A stretch of 64,000 nucleotides of DNA, from contig PXRG01000008.1 of the NCBI GenBank assembly GCA_003021105.1, positions 1 to 64,000 on the forward strand, read 5' to 3'. Origin of the DNA: Halobacteriales archaeon QS_1_68_17 (lineage in GTDB: Archaea > Halobacteriota > Halobacteria > Halobacteriales > Haloarculaceae). Shown here piece by piece: positions 8,759-19,922 of this stretch. Numbering within the stretch: the stretch's first letter is position 1; every line of letters starts with the position of its first letter. The position numbers and the translations under genes were made by a program. Below the pieces are notes generated by a model. It made no database searches. It was not told the DNA's origin and saw only the letters and a program-made list of their open reading frames with translations.

Positions 8759-10612
8759 GTGGCCGCGTCCATCGAACTCGTGACGATCGTCGTGACGATC
8801 CTGGGGCTGGGAGTCGCCGCGCAGATCGTCGCCGATAGACTGCGGGTCCCGAGCGTCATGTTTCTCATCCTCGCGGGCGTCGCCGTCGGTCCGGAGGGGC
8901 TCGGCGTGATCACGCCCGCCGTCTTCGGGGACGGACTGCCGGCGATCGTCGGACTCAGCGTCGCCATCATCGTCTTCGAGGGGGCGTTTCACCTCAATCT
9001 CGAACGACTGCGCGAAACGCCGCGGGAGACGTTCCGGCTCGTCACCGTCGGCGCGGCCATCTCCCTCGTCGGTACCGCGGTCGTCGTCCGGTACGCGCTC
9101 GATGCCCCGTGGGACATCGCCCTCCTGGTCGGATCGCTCCTCGTCGCCACCGGGCCGACGGTCATCACGCCGATCATGAACGTCGTGCCCGTGCGCAACC
9201 GCGTCGCTACCACCCTCGAAACTGAAGGCGTCGTCAACGACGTCACGGCCGCGATCCTCGCCATCGTGACGTTCGAATTCGTCCTGCTGGAGATGGAGGG
9301 GGTTCCGACGCTCATCCGCGAATTCGGAGTGCGACTCGGGGTCGGGATTCTCGTCGGCGGCGTCGTCGCGGGGGGTATCTGGTATCTCCTGCGACACGTC
9401 AGCCTCTCCGTCGAGAACGCGCCACAGAACGCGCGGCTGCTCGTCCTGATCGCGTCGCTCATCATGTACGGAATCGCGGAGCTGGTGGCCTCGGAAGCGG
9501 GCATCGCCGCCGTCGCGGCCGGCGGGTTCATCCTCGGGAACACCGACATCCCGTACCGGGAAACGATCGAACGTTTCAAGGGCGACATCACTCTCCTCGT
9601 GATCGCGTTCGTCTTCATCACGCTCGCCTCGTTGCTCTCGATCGAAGACCTGCTCGCGCTCGGGGTGGGCGGGGTGGTCGTCGTCGTCGCGGTCGCCGGC
9701 GTGATCCGTCCGGCGCTCGTCATGCTCTGTACGGTCGGGGATCGCCTGACGTTCGACGAGCGCCTCTTCATCAGCCTGATCGGCCCGCGCGGGATCATTC
9801 CCGCGAGCGTCGCCACCCTGTTCGCGCTCGAACTGCAGCCACAGAACCCGCGAGCCGCGACGCTACTCGTCGGCACAGTGTTTCTGGTGATCGTCTCGAC
9901 CGTCGTCTTTGAAGGGGGTCTGGCCCGTCATATCGCCCAACTACTGGAGGTAATCCCGATGCGAACGCTCATCGTCGGCGGCGGCCGCGTGGGACGGGCC
10001 CTGGCCGAACGGCTCGAGGAACGCGGCGAAGAGGTCCTGATCATCGACAACGACGAGGAAATCGTCGAAACGCTCCGCGGGGACGGCTTTTCCGTCCGGC
10101 ACGGAGACGGAACGCAACAGGAGGTACTGGAGACGGCAGGCGCCAGAAACGCGAAGGTAGTGGCGGCCGCCACCGGCGACGACGACGTGAATCTGCTGAT
10201 CGCCCAGCTCGCGAAAAACACGTACGACGTCCAGCGCGTCGTCGCCCGCGTAAACAAGCCGGGCAACGTCGACGCGTTCGAGGACCTCGACATCGAGGCG
10301 ATTTCGACCGGCCTGTCCGTCGCGTGGTCGATGGACAACGTCATCGAGCGACCCGCCATCTCCCGCTGGATGAACGAACTCGGTCGGACCGGCGACGTTC
10401 AGGAAATCGAAGTCACGAACGACGCGATCGTCGGCGAGACGGTGTCGGAACTCATGGCCGAACTCCCGGAGGACTGTCACCTCGCGCTACTGAGCCGGGA
10501 CGAAACGAACCAGCTCCCCCACCCGGACGACAGGATCGAGCGGGGCGATCACCTGACATTTATCGGGCGGACGGAAGCGGTCAGGCGGGCGATCGACCAC
10601 TGTACGGTGTGA
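8759..10612 (+). CDS. Cation:proton antiporter (NhaP/CPA type) with C-terminal TrkA-N/TrkA-C domains
   Basis: 617 aa from GTG; CPA TM domain then TLIVGGGRVGRALAERLEERGEEVLIID Rossmann. Confidence 0.9.
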   Translation: MAASIELVTIVVTILGLGVAAQIVADRLRVPSVMFLILAGVAVGPEGLGVITPAVFGDGLPAIVGLSVAIIVFEGAFHLNLERLRETPRETFRLVTVGAAISLVGTAVVVRYALDAPWDIALLVGSLLVATGPTVITPIMNVVPVRNRVATTLETEGVVNDVTAAILAIVTFEFVLLEMEGVPTLIREFGVRLGVGILVGGVVAGGIWYLLRHVSLSVENAPQNARLLVLIASLIMYGIAELVASEAGIAAVAAGGFILGNTDIPYRETIERFKGDITLLVIAFVFITLASLLSIEDLLALGVGGVVVVVAVAGVIRPALVMLCTVGDRLTFDERLFISLIGPRGIIPASVATLFALELQPQNPRAATLLVGTVFLVIVSTVVFEGGLARHIAQLLEVIPMRTLIVGGGRVGRALAERLEERGEEVLIIDNDEEIVETLRGDGFSVRHGDGTQQEVLETAGARNAKVVAAATGDDDVNLLIAQLAKNTYDVQRVVARVNKPGNVDAFEDLDIEAISTGLSVAWSMDNVIERPAISRWMNELGRTGDVQEIEVTNDAIVGETVSELMAELPEDCHLALLSRDETNQLPHPDDRIERGDHLTFIGRTEAVRRAIDHCTV

Positions 10613-10804
10613 CTGCAGTGAAAACAGGAACGGCAGTCCGGACGGGGCACCGCTCGCCTTCCGCGATCCGCTCGCGTGCTGTCGGTTCCTCCGGTGCGTG
10701 TCCGCGGGCACCTCGTGGTCCGGCCGGGGCCGGTAGCGACCGTCAAACGGCCCTTTGACCCTCCTCAGTTTTTAAGTCGCTGACGGGACACCGGGGAGAC
10801 ACAC

Positions 10805-11971
10805 ATGGTCTCCACTCCCTCGCGTCGAACCGTCGCCGTTCTCCTGGTCGCACTGCTCGCCGTCCTGGCCGGGTGTTCCGGCGGAGGCGGCCAGCAGGCC
10901 GCACAGAGCGGCGGCGACGGCGGGCGTAGCGTAGAAGGCGGCGGGGGTGGCGGTGGGGGTGGCGTCGGCAGCTACTACACTGACGACGGCGACCGGGTGA
11001 TCGTCCGGGAGTCGAACATGCGCCTGGAGGTGGGTAACTTCTCGCGGTCGTTCAGGCGACTCCGGCGAATCGCGGCGCGCCACGGCGGGTACGTCGGCGA
11101 CCGCTCCCAGGACAGCGAGGGCGAGTACGACACCGGACGGATCACCGTCCGCGTCCCGGCTGAGAACTTCTCGGCCGCGCGGGACGACGTGGCCGGGCTG
11201 GGGACCCTGGAAAACGAGAACGTCGAGGTGCTCGATTTCACCGCGGAGTACGAGAACCGCGAGCAGCGGATCGAACAGCTCCGGGCGGACGAACGCCGCC
11301 TCGAAGGGCTGCTCAACCGCACGAACGACACCGACCGGGCCGCGGAGCTGTACGACCAGCTCCAGGAGATCCGCGAGCAGATCCGCGAACTGCAGCAACA
11401 ACAGCAGACGCTCCGGAGCCGCCAGACCATGAGCACGATCCGGGTCTCGATGCACGAACCCGAGAGCCGGAAGCCACCGAAGAACTACGACACCGCCTTC
11501 GGGTTCGGCGACGCCTTCCTCGAGGCGTTCTACGGCGGCCTGGAGGCGGTCAAGTGGGTGATCGTCTTCTTCGGCTACGCCATCCCGGTCGGCATCGCGC
11601 TCGTCCCCCTCGGCGGACTCGTCGCGGGCCTGATCCTGGTCTGGCGGCGCACCTACGCGGAACTCTCGGGACTGCTCGATCGGAAAACGGGACCGGGCGA
11701 CCGTGGGGGCAGTGGCGGTGACGGTCGCCGCTCCACGCCCGACGACGGTACTGGTGAGGAAAGCGGCAGCGGCGGTGATAGTGATGGAAGCAACAGCGAC
11801 GGCGGCACCAGCGACCAAGGGAGCGACGACAACGACCGCGGCGACGGAGGTGACAGCGGCGGTGACAAGAGCAGTGACGGCGACGAAGACGGCGAAAGCG
11901 GCCGAAGCAGCGACAGCGACGGAAACGACGAAGGCGACGAACGCGACCGGAACAACGAAAGCGGCGACTAG
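10805..11971 (+). CDS. DUF4349 domain lipoprotein
   Basis: Lipobox [43 protein letters not shown]..., coiled coil, C-terminal TM and acidic Ser/Gly/Asp tail. Confidence 0.82.
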   Translation: MVSTPSRRTVAVLLVALLAVLAGCSGGGGQQAAQSGGDGGRSVEGGGGGGGGGVGSYYTDDGDRVIVRESNMRLEVGNFSRSFRRLRRIAARHGGYVGDRSQDSEGEYDTGRITVRVPAENFSAARDDVAGLGTLENENVEVLDFTAEYENREQRIEQLRADERRLEGLLNRTNDTDRAAELYDQLQEIREQIRELQQQQQTLRSRQTMSTIRVSMHEPESRKPPKNYDTAFGFGDAFLEAFYGGLEAVKWVIVFFGYAIPVGIALVPLGGLVAGLILVWRRTYAELSGLLDRKTGPGDRGGSGGDGRRSTPDDGTGEESGSGGDSDGSNSDGGTSDQGSDDNDRGDGGDSGGDKSSDGDEDGESGRSSDSDGNDEGDERDRNNESGD

Positions 11972-13221
11972 AGGGCTTCCTCGTAGGCTTCGAGGGTGCG
12001 TTCGACGTCCTCCTCGGTGTGGGCGTAGCTGACGAACTGCGCCTCGAACTGGTTCTGGCTGAGGGCGATCCCGCGGTCTTTCATCTGGGGCCAGAAGACG
12101 CGCCGCCAGCGATCGGTCTCGCAGTCGGCGACGTCGCCGCCGGTCTTCGGGCAGTAGTCGTACCGGGGACAGTCGGTCCGCTGGGTACAGCCGGCCTCGC
12201 ACTGGCCGTCGAGCGAGTCGGGACCGTCGCGCGTAAAGAGGACCTTGAACATGCTGTCGGTGCCGGCGACGGTGTAGCCGGGCGCTTGGTCGGCGACGAC
12301 CTCGACGAGGCCGCGCCGGAGTCGCTCGCCGAGGCCGTTCACGTGGTCGTAGACGTCGTTCTCGGCGGCGAAACGGAGCGTCTCCAGCCCCGCGGCCATC
12401 GTCACCGGGTGGCCGGAGAAGGTGCCCGCCTGGAAGACGTCGCCCGAGGGCGTGAAGTGCCGGAGGACGTCCGCCTGGGCACAGCCGAGACCGCCCACGC
12501 GAAAGCCCGTGATGACCTCGTCCCAGATCAACAGCGCCCCGTGGTCGGCGGTCAGGTCCCGGAGCGTCTCGTGGTAGCCGTCGACGGGCGCGACGATGCC
12601 CTTGTTCGCCAGGATCGGCTCGACGAGGACGGCCGCGATGTCGTCGCCGTGGGCCTCGAACACCTCGTGGGCGGCCTCGGCGTCGTTGAACGGCACCGGG
12701 AGTGTGTGCTCGGCGAAGGCGTCCGGAATCCCTGGCGAGGAGGGGCGCTGGCTCCCCGGCGCACCCTCGACGAGCGTCGACTCCTGTGCGCCGTGGTAGC
12801 CACCCTGCATGACGACGATCTTGTCGCGGCCGGTGTACCCGCGGGCGAGCCGGACCGCCGAGACCGTCGCCTCGGTGCCGGAGTTGACAAACCGGATCAT
12901 CTCCACCGAGGGGACGTGACGAGCGACGAACTCGGCGTGTTCGACCTCGATCTCCGTGGGCATGCCGTACATCGGCCCCTCGCTGGCCCGCGACTGGACG
13001 GCCGCCCGCACCGGGTCGGGCAGGTCGTGGCCGAGAAGGAGCGGTCCCAGGCCCATCACCCAGTCGACGTACCGGTTGCCGTCCGCGTCGATCACGTGGC
13101 CGCCGTCGCCCCGCTCGACGAAAAACGGGTACGGCTCGATTGCGGCCCGGACCGAGGAGTTGACGCCGCCCGGCAGCACTGACAGCGCCCGGTCGTACAG
13201 GTCGCGTGACTCGTCGGACAT
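11968..13221 (-). CDS. hemL: Glutamate-1-semialdehyde 2,1-aminomutase
   Basis: [26 protein letters not shown]... strong class III aminotransferase/HemL sequence; start chosen at 13221. Confidence 0.93.
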   Translation of the reverse strand: MSDESRDLYDRALSVLPGGVNSSVRAAIEPYPFFVERGDGGHVIDADGNRYVDWVMGLGPLLLGHDLPDPVRAAVQSRASEGPMYGMPTEIEVEHAEFVARHVPSVEMIRFVNSGTEATVSAVRLARGYTGRDKIVVMQGGYHGAQESTLVEGAPGSQRPSSPGIPDAFAEHTLPVPFNDAEAAHEVFEAHGDDIAAVLVEPILANKGIVAPVDGYHETLRDLTADHGALLIWDEVITGFRVGGLGCAQADVLRHFTPSGDVFQAGTFSGHPVTMAAGLETLRFAAENDVYDHVNGLGERLRRGLVEVVADQAPGYTVAGTDSMFKVLFTRDGPDSLDGQCEAGCTQRTDCPRYDYCPKTGGDVADCETDRWRRVFWPQMKDRGIALSQNQFEAQFVSYAHTEEDVERTLEAYEEAL

Positions 13222-13294
13222 GTCCCCGCTTACGAACCGCGGGGGAAAGTAAGTATGCGGTTTCTGCCGCCGCCGGCCGCTCGTCACCCCTCTG

Positions 13295-15154
13295 TCAGTC
13301 GTGTTCGCCCGGCCTGGAGAGGTCGGGCTCCTCGTCCTCGGTGCCGGGCCCGACCGGGAAGTAAAACTCCCGTTCGGTCTCGGTCTCGAAGCCCTTGAGC
13401 ACGTCCCCGAGCGGCCCGACGTACCGCTTGAGGTCCCGCGCGGTCTCCGAAACCTCGGTCAGCGTCGCCGTCTGCTCTTCGGCCGCCGCCGCGACGTTCT
13501 CTGCCTCCGCGGTCGTCTCGTCGACCAGCGCCGCCGTCTCCGCCGCCTCCCGGGCCACCTCGTCGATCCGGTCGGCCAGCTCCGCCGGGTCGACGTCGGC
13601 GTCGGGATCGCTCAGCGTCGCGCGGATGTCCTCGATTTCCTCGGAGATGGCGTCGAGCTGGTCGGCTTGATCGGCCGCCGCCGTCGATATCGTCTGGACC
13701 GACTCGGCGACCTCCTCGCTGGCGTCCCGGACCGCCTCGGAACTGGCCAGCACCGCCTCCCCCGAGTCGCCCACCTCGTCGGCGAAACTCCGCAACTGCC
13801 CGATCGTCTGTTCGAGCTGGGACATCATCTCGTTGAAGTCCTCCGCGATCTGGTCCATCGCCGCGTTCCGCCCGTCCGGCTCGAGCCGCCGGGTCAGGTC
13901 GCCCTCCGCGGCCCGCTCCATGATCTCGCTGTACTCGGTCGCCCGCTCTTCGAGGTGCCGGCTCATCTCTTCGGCCTCCTGGCGGGCCTCCTCGGCGTCG
14001 ATCCGCGCCGTCCGCGCCTCCCGGATGGTCTCCCGGAGCGAGTCGCGCATGGACGCGAAACTGGCGTACAGCCGGCCGATCTCGTCGACGCGGGCGGTCC
14101 GGAGGTCCACGTCCAGGTTGCCCTCCTCCATCGCCTCGGCGCGGTCCCGGAGTTCGGCGAGCGGGCCGGCGGTCTGGCGCCCGAGCACGACGCCGACCAC
14201 GAGCAGCGAGAGCAGGGCCCCGGCGACGATCAGGCCGACGTTCTGTCCGACCGTCCGGCTGACCGCGTAGACGCTCGATTTCGGCGTCGTGGTGACCGCC
14301 ACCCAGTTGACCGACTCCACGGGTGCGTGGGCGACGATCTGGTCGTCGTGGTCGTCGAGTGTCACCTCCCCCTGGCTGGCCTGCTGGAAGGCGCCGCTAC
14401 CCGCGAGGTCCGCGAGGGAGCCGGCACCGTCCTCCGGTTCGAGCACGACCCCGCCGTTCTGGTTGAGCACGACCGTCGAGGTCTGGGGACCGGTCAGTTC
14501 GCCGACCCGCGTTTCGATGCTGCCGACCACGACGATGACGTAGTTCGAGTCCGGAATCGGGCTGGCGAAGGCCATCACTGTCTCGCTGTTGCGCTCGTAG
14601 GCGGTGTCCGAGACGGCCACGACCGAGGGACTGTCGCGGTTGTAGCTTGCGGCCTCCTTGATCATCCAGCCCCAGGGAACCCCGAGATCGCTCGCGGATT
14701 CGCCGCGGTACTCCATCGACGTGCTGTGTTCGATACCGTAGGTCCGGGCGTTGACGTAGTGGATGTTCACCACGTCCCCCGTCAGGCGGGAGATGGTCTC
14801 CCCGTTTTTCGCCCGTTGCAGGAAGGCGTCGACCTCCGTGTTGACGTTCGAACGGTCCTGGAGTTCCGGGTGGGACGCGATCAGTCGCGTCTGGGCGCGC
14901 ATCCCCACGACCCACTCGTCGAGCGCGTCGGCCTGGAGCTCCGCGGTACTCGTCAGTTCCTCCTCGGCGTCGGCCCTCGTCAGTTCCTGGGTCTGAACGT
15001 ACCCCCAGGCGCCGACGGCCGCAACGACGATTACCACGGCCAGAAAGCCCAGTGCGAACTTGACCGCGTACCGCCGCCTGACGAAATCCGGAACGATCGC
15101 CGCCTCCACGCCGCCGTCGGCGGCGTCCGGGTCGCTGTCAGTACTGTCTACCAT
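13295..15154 (-). CDS. Cache + HAMP transducer (MCP-like) lacking the conserved signalling hairpin tip
   Basis: N-terminal TM, extracellular Cache-like region, second TM, HAMP, coiled-coil; no [21 protein letters not shown]-type tip. Confidence 0.8.
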   Translation of the reverse strand: MVDSTDSDPDAADGGVEAAIVPDFVRRRYAVKFALGFLAVVIVVAAVGAWGYVQTQELTRADAEEELTSTAELQADALDEWVVGMRAQTRLIASHPELQDRSNVNTEVDAFLQRAKNGETISRLTGDVVNIHYVNARTYGIEHSTSMEYRGESASDLGVPWGWMIKEAASYNRDSPSVVAVSDTAYERNSETVMAFASPIPDSNYVIVVVGSIETRVGELTGPQTSTVVLNQNGGVVLEPEDGAGSLADLAGSGAFQQASQGEVTLDDHDDQIVAHAPVESVNWVAVTTTPKSSVYAVSRTVGQNVGLIVAGALLSLLVVGVVLGRQTAGPLAELRDRAEAMEEGNLDVDLRTARVDEIGRLYASFASMRDSLRETIREARTARIDAEEARQEAEEMSRHLEERATEYSEIMERAAEGDLTRRLEPDGRNAAMDQIAEDFNEMMSQLEQTIGQLRSFADEVGDSGEAVLASSEAVRDASEEVAESVQTISTAAADQADQLDAISEEIEDIRATLSDPDADVDPAELADRIDEVAREAAETAALVDETTAEAENVAAAAEEQTATLTEVSETARDLKRYVGPLGDVLKGFETETEREFYFPVGPGTEDEEPDLSRPGEHD

Positions 15155-15264
15155 CGGTTACGGGCCCTCCCCACACCGAACATACTACGGCATTCGTGTC
15201 AGAACTCCTTATTAAAATTCACGGTTAGTTCGCGGATCGAGTCGAACCGGCGCGGGCCCCGCAC

Positions 15265-15741
15265 CTACCCGTCACCGGCGACGTCGATCCGGAACACCTC
15301 GTGTTCGCGGACGATATCGCGGACGACGTTCGTCGAGACGCCGGTGACCTGCGGGTCCGTCACCAGGTCGACGATCTGTGCGTTCATCGACTGCACGTCG
15401 GCGAACTTCCCGACCGCGACGACGTCGTGGCTGCCGGTCACCTCGTAGACGTCGATCATCCGGTCGTGATCCCCGAGCAGTTCGACCACGTCGGCGATCC
15501 CCTCGCCGTCGACCGAGAGGTGGAAGACCGCGGTCAGCGGGAAGCCGAGTTCGGCGTAGTCGAGCCGGGGGACGTACCCCTCGACGACCCCCTGTTGCTC
15601 GATGGCGTCGAGCCGCTGGGTCACCGTGGCCGTCGCGGCGCCGACCTCGGTCGCCACGTCGCGGATGGTCGCGCGCCCGTCGGCCAGCAGGGCATCGAGG
15701 ATCGCCCGATCGAGGTCGTCGAGGTCGCCGCCGTTCATCAC
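15265..15741 (-). CDS. Lrp/AsnC family transcriptional regulator
   Basis: LDDLDRAILDALLADGRATIRDVATEVG HTH plus RAM domain. Confidence 0.93.
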   Translation of the reverse strand: MMNGGDLDDLDRAILDALLADGRATIRDVATEVGAATATVTQRLDAIEQQGVVEGYVPRLDYAELGFPLTAVFHLSVDGEGIADVVELLGDHDRMIDVYEVTGSHDVVAVGKFADVQSMNAQIVDLVTDPQVTGVSTNVVRDIVREHEVFRIDVAGDG

Positions 15742-17412
15742 TCAGACCGCGTCGCGCCCCCGTTTGCCAGTCCGGACCTGGACGGCGTCCTCGACCGGCA
15801 GGACGAATATCTTCCCGTCGCCGGGTTCGCCGGTGTGAGCGCCCTCGCGGATCGCCTCGATGACGTCATCGGCGGGGACGTCGGCGACGATGCACTCGAT
15901 TTTGACCTTCTGGTGGAGGTCGACGACGTACTCCTCGCCGCGCCACTGGCCCTTCTTGGCGGGCTGGCTCCCCCGGCCGGAGACGTTGGTGACGGTCATC
16001 GACGACGCCCCGGCCTCGGCCAGTTCCGCCTTGATGTCGCCGAGCTTGTCGGGACGGACCATCGCCGTAACCATCTTGATGCCGCCGTCGTTGGGGAGGC
16101 CGCCGTCGGTCCGCAGTTCGCCGCCGTCGGTGACGGTCGCCCGATCGCCGCCCACGCTGAACTCGGGGTAGGTCTCGACGCCGTGCTCGGAGACGTCCAG
16201 CCCCTCGCGCTCGTGGTCGGCGGAGACGCGGGCCTGGCCGAGCGCCTTGATGACCCCGAAGACGACGGCCGTAGCGACGACCGTCCAGCCGGCGATGACC
16301 GCGACGCCGGCGATCTGGCCGACGAAGCTCACGCCGTACCCCGGGATCGCGAAGATCGGCATCAGCACCGCGCCGAGCATGCCCGCCGACCCGTGGACCG
16401 GGAACACCGCACAGACGTCGTCGATCTGGAGCCGCCGCTCGACGAAGTCGAAGACGATCGGCAGCTGTGCGCCGGCCAGCAGGCCGATGACGAGACCGCC
16501 GACCCAGGTGATCGCGTTGGTGTTGCTGGTGATGCCGACCAGCCCGGCGAGCATGCCGTTTGCCACGTACAGGGTGTCGACTTTCTGGGTCTTCACCAGC
16601 GAGATGGCGGCCGCGCCGATCGCGCCAGCGGCCATCCCGAGGGTCGTCGTCAGCGCGACCCGGCCGACGGTGCTCTCGAAGGCCGCCAGGGTCAACTCGC
16701 CGTTCTCGGCGGCGAACACCGACGCGGCCGTGCCCACGTTGAAACCGTACCAGCCGAAACAGAGGATCAACGTGCCCAGGACCGCGAACGTCAGCGAGTG
16801 GCCGGGGATGACGTTGACCGTCCCGTCGTCGTTGAACCGACCCATCCGCGGCCCGATGACGGCGGCAGCGGTCAGGCCGGCGATGCCGCCCATGCCGTGG
16901 ACGATCATGCCGCCGGCGAAGTCCTGGAAGCCCGGCCCGATGTCGTTCAGGAAGCCGCCGGCCCAGGTGAACCCGACGACGACCGGGTAGATCACCGCGG
17001 CCAGCAGGATCGTGTACGCGACGTACGCGCGGAGCTTCGCGCGGCCCGCCACCGCCCCGGAGACGATGGTCGCGGCCGTCATCGCAAAGACCGCGCCGAA
17101 CAGCCAGCTCACCCAGGCGCTCGATCCGCCGTTGACGTAGGCGAACGCCTCGGACAGCGGAGCGCCGCCGACCAGCCCCGAGACGCCCGCACCCACCAGG
17201 AAGAACACGATGACGCCGACGCTCCAGGTCAGCATGTTCTTCGTCAGCTGGTTTGCCACGTTCTTCGCGCGTACCTGCCCCGCCTCCAGCATGGCGAAGC
17301 CGGCGTGCATGAAGAAGATCAGGAACGACACCGTCAGCACCCAGACGGTGTTGACGCCGCTGACGACCGTCGTCGGGTCGATCTGCAACGGAGCGAGCAA
17401 CGTTCCGGCCAT
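15742..17412 (-). CDS. amt: Ammonium transporter (Amt) with fused C-terminal PII (GlnK-like) domain
   Basis: Amt TM domain then [35 protein letters not shown]...[25 protein letters not shown]. Confidence 0.93.
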   Translation of the reverse strand: MAGTLLAPLQIDPTTVVSGVNTVWVLTVSFLIFFMHAGFAMLEAGQVRAKNVANQLTKNMLTWSVGVIVFFLVGAGVSGLVGGAPLSEAFAYVNGGSSAWVSWLFGAVFAMTAATIVSGAVAGRAKLRAYVAYTILLAAVIYPVVVGFTWAGGFLNDIGPGFQDFAGGMIVHGMGGIAGLTAAAVIGPRMGRFNDDGTVNVIPGHSLTFAVLGTLILCFGWYGFNVGTAASVFAAENGELTLAAFESTVGRVALTTTLGMAAGAIGAAAISLVKTQKVDTLYVANGMLAGLVGITSNTNAITWVGGLVIGLLAGAQLPIVFDFVERRLQIDDVCAVFPVHGSAGMLGAVLMPIFAIPGYGVSFVGQIAGVAVIAGWTVVATAVVFGVIKALGQARVSADHEREGLDVSEHGVETYPEFSVGGDRATVTDGGELRTDGGLPNDGGIKMVTAMVRPDKLGDIKAELAEAGASSMTVTNVSGRGSQPAKKGQWRGEEYVVDLHQKVKIECIVADVPADDVIEAIREGAHTGEPGDGKIFVLPVEDAVQVRTGKRGRDAV

Positions 17413-17714
17413 CTAGTTCACCACCCGGACACCGAGTGCCGACCTAACCGCGCATTCGTCTAACTTTTCGGTGTTTGCCTTCATATTTGTGTTCTCTCTC
17501 ACGGGGAAGCTCTCGGAATCACACCACAAAAGGGTTTGCTTTAAAATACGGGACATTATAGGGTCATGGATAGACATTTGTCCAGATTGCAATAGAATAT
17601 TACCGATATAAGGTTGTAAAGCGTCCAGAAACCGACCGCTCGCCGGACCGGTTCCGGACGATTGTCAAGCGGCGCGGGCGGCCGGCGCGGGCGGTTCGGG
17701 CCGTGCGCGCGCCG

Positions 17715-18689
17715 TCAGAGCCGGGACGCGAGGTCCTCGGCGAAGTACGTGAGGATCAGGTCGGCACCGGCCCGCTTGATCGACAGCAGCGATTCGTGGG
17801 CGACCGCTTCGAGGTCGAGCCATCCGCGGTCCGCGGCGGCGTGGAGCATCGCGTACTCGCCGCTGACGTTGTAGGCGGCGACGGGGTGGTCGAACCGCTC
17901 GCGCACGGCGCGGACGACGTTGAGGTAGGCGAGCGCGGGCTTTACCATCAGCACGTCCGCGCCCTGTTCGACGTCGAGCGCCACCTCGCGGACCGCCTCG
18001 CGGGCGTTGGCGGGGTCCATCTGGTAGTGGCGGCGGTCGCCGAACGCGGGTGCGCCATCGGCGGCGTCCCGGAACGGGCCGTAGAAGGCACTCTCGTACT
18101 TGGCGGCGTAGCTCATGACCGGCACGTCCGCGAAGCCGGCATCGTCGAGCGCGCCGCGGATCGCCCCGACCATGCCGTCGATCATGCCGCTGGGCGCGAC
18201 CATCTCCGCGCCGGCCTCGGCGTGGGAGACCGCGATCTTCCGGAGCAGATCGAGCGTCTCGTCGTTCGCCACCGTCAACACCGGATCGTCGGCCGCGTCG
18301 GGGTCGAGCACGCCGCAGTGACCGTGGTCGGTGTACTCGCAGAGGCAGACGTCGGTAATCACCGACGCGTCCGTCCCGTCCGTGATCCGGCGGACCGCCC
18401 GCTGGACGACGCCGTCCTCGGCCCACGCCCGTGATCCCCGCGGGTCCTTCGACTCGGGGACGCCGAACACCATGACGACCCGGATGCCCGTCTCGCGGAT
18501 CTCCCGGACGCGCGCGGCCGCCTCGGCGACGGGCACCCGCTCGTGGCCCGGCATCGACTCGATGGGGACGCGCTCGTCTGCGGTCGCGTCGACGAACACC
18601 GGCACGATCAGGTCGTCGGCCGACAGGTCCGTCTCGCTGACCAGCGGCCGGACGCCGTCCCGGCGGAGTCTGCGCGGTCGGCGTGTCAT
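17715..18689 (-). CDS. hemB: Delta-aminolevulinic acid dehydratase (porphobilinogen synthase)
   Basis: [51 protein letters not shown]. Confidence 0.95.
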   Translation of the reverse strand: MTRRPRRLRRDGVRPLVSETDLSADDLIVPVFVDATADERVPIESMPGHERVPVAEAAARVREIRETGIRVVMVFGVPESKDPRGSRAWAEDGVVQRAVRRITDGTDASVITDVCLCEYTDHGHCGVLDPDAADDPVLTVANDETLDLLRKIAVSHAEAGAEMVAPSGMIDGMVGAIRGALDDAGFADVPVMSYAAKYESAFYGPFRDAADGAPAFGDRRHYQMDPANAREAVREVALDVEQGADVLMVKPALAYLNVVRAVRERFDHPVAAYNVSGEYAMLHAAADRGWLDLEAVAHESLLSIKRAGADLILTYFAEDLASRL

Positions 18690-18693
18690 ACTA

Positions 18694-18791
18694 GTGGCTG
18701 TAATTCTTTTACTCGACAGTCTCTGCTATCTGCGGATACAGACCCTTTCCGCCTGGATTCTCAATTCGAGTTTTCACGTACTTACAGCCAC
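18694..18791 (+). mobile_element. MITE-like element copy 1 (10-bp TIR GTGGCTGTAA / TTACAGCCAC)
   Basis: 98-bp element; 92 bp matched in reverse complement at 60976-61067 with 1 mismatch by eye. Confidence 0.75.
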
Positions 18792-18817
18792 CTGTCCCCG
18801 ACCTTCTCGCCGCGTCG

Positions 18818-19471
18818 TTGCTGGCTGTCCCCCTCCTCGCGTCGACGCACTTCGCGACGGGCCGGGTCCGCCGGCTGATCGAAGACTACGGCCTCCTGGT
18901 GGTGGCCGCCGGGGCCGCGGTCCTGGGCGTCGTCGGCGTCGCTCTCTACGTCGTCGGCGACCGGGAACTGTTCCGGACGATGGTCGAGCGGTACGGGCTG
19001 TACGCGCTTCTATTCGTGTTCGTCCTGGAGGGAGCGATGTTGCTCTACTTCGCGCCCAGCGAGGCGCTCGTGCCCGCGGCCATCGCCGTGCTCCTCCCGC
19101 CCGACGCCGGCCTCGCGGGCTACGCGACGATCATCGGCGTCGCGGTCGCCGGCGCGACGGTCGGCCAGTACGCCCTGTTCGTGCTGGCGAAACGCGGCGG
19201 CCGCGAGTACCTGCTGGCCAAGCCGTGGTTCCGGGTCAGCACCGACCAGCTCGCGCGGTTCGAGCGGTGGTTTCAGCGCTGGGGCCTCGTGGTCGTCCCC
19301 GTGAGCAACGCCCTCCTTTTCACGCGGGGGATGGTGACTGTCCCCGCCGGCCTCGCCGACATGGACGACCGCCGGTTCGTCGTCCTCTCGGCGCTCGGGA
19401 CGGCGGTCTTCGAGACGTGGCTGGCGGCCGGCTGGCACCTCCTCGCGCCGACGGTTGCCGGAGTGCTCTGA
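18818..19471 (+). CDS. DedA/VTT-domain (SNARE-associated) membrane protein
   Basis: YFAPSEALVPAAIAVLLPP..., FTRGMVTVPAGLADMDDRRFV. Confidence 0.85.
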   Translation: MLAVPLLASTHFATGRVRRLIEDYGLLVVAAGAAVLGVVGVALYVVGDRELFRTMVERYGLYALLFVFVLEGAMLLYFAPSEALVPAAIAVLLPPDAGLAGYATIIGVAVAGATVGQYALFVLAKRGGREYLLAKPWFRVSTDQLARFERWFQRWGLVVVPVSNALLFTRGMVTVPAGLADMDDRRFVVLSALGTAVFETWLAAGWHLLAPTVAGVL

Positions 19472-19922
19472 TAAGTCGATTCACCGTCACATTCGACCAC
19501 CAATAATATTTCAATAATATCGTCGGCCGGCTGACCGTGGGAGAGATTCGACGCCGGCAGTGGGCGCGTCGCGGGGCGACGACAGGTAATCGGCTACGTG
19601 GCGGCCGTCCTGTTCGACGCTCCGGGCCGTCCACCGGGTGCAGATCCGCCGACCGCCGGATTCGGGAACTGGGCCGTCTACCGGCCGTTCGCGGCCACAG
19701 CAGGACGACGAGTCGGCGACGGAACGCGCCGACGGCGACGGCAAGTAACAGATACCAATATATGATTGACTTCTTATTTTTCGTCGCATAGGGCGGCAGG
19801 TCCACGACGGGACCGCCGGAGTAGCGACGGGGAGACATCGGTCCGTCGCCCGCCGTGGACCGGCGGCGTCGCCGTGGCTATCACCAGTATTTATAACTGT
19901 GCGGTAGAATTTATAGGCGTCA

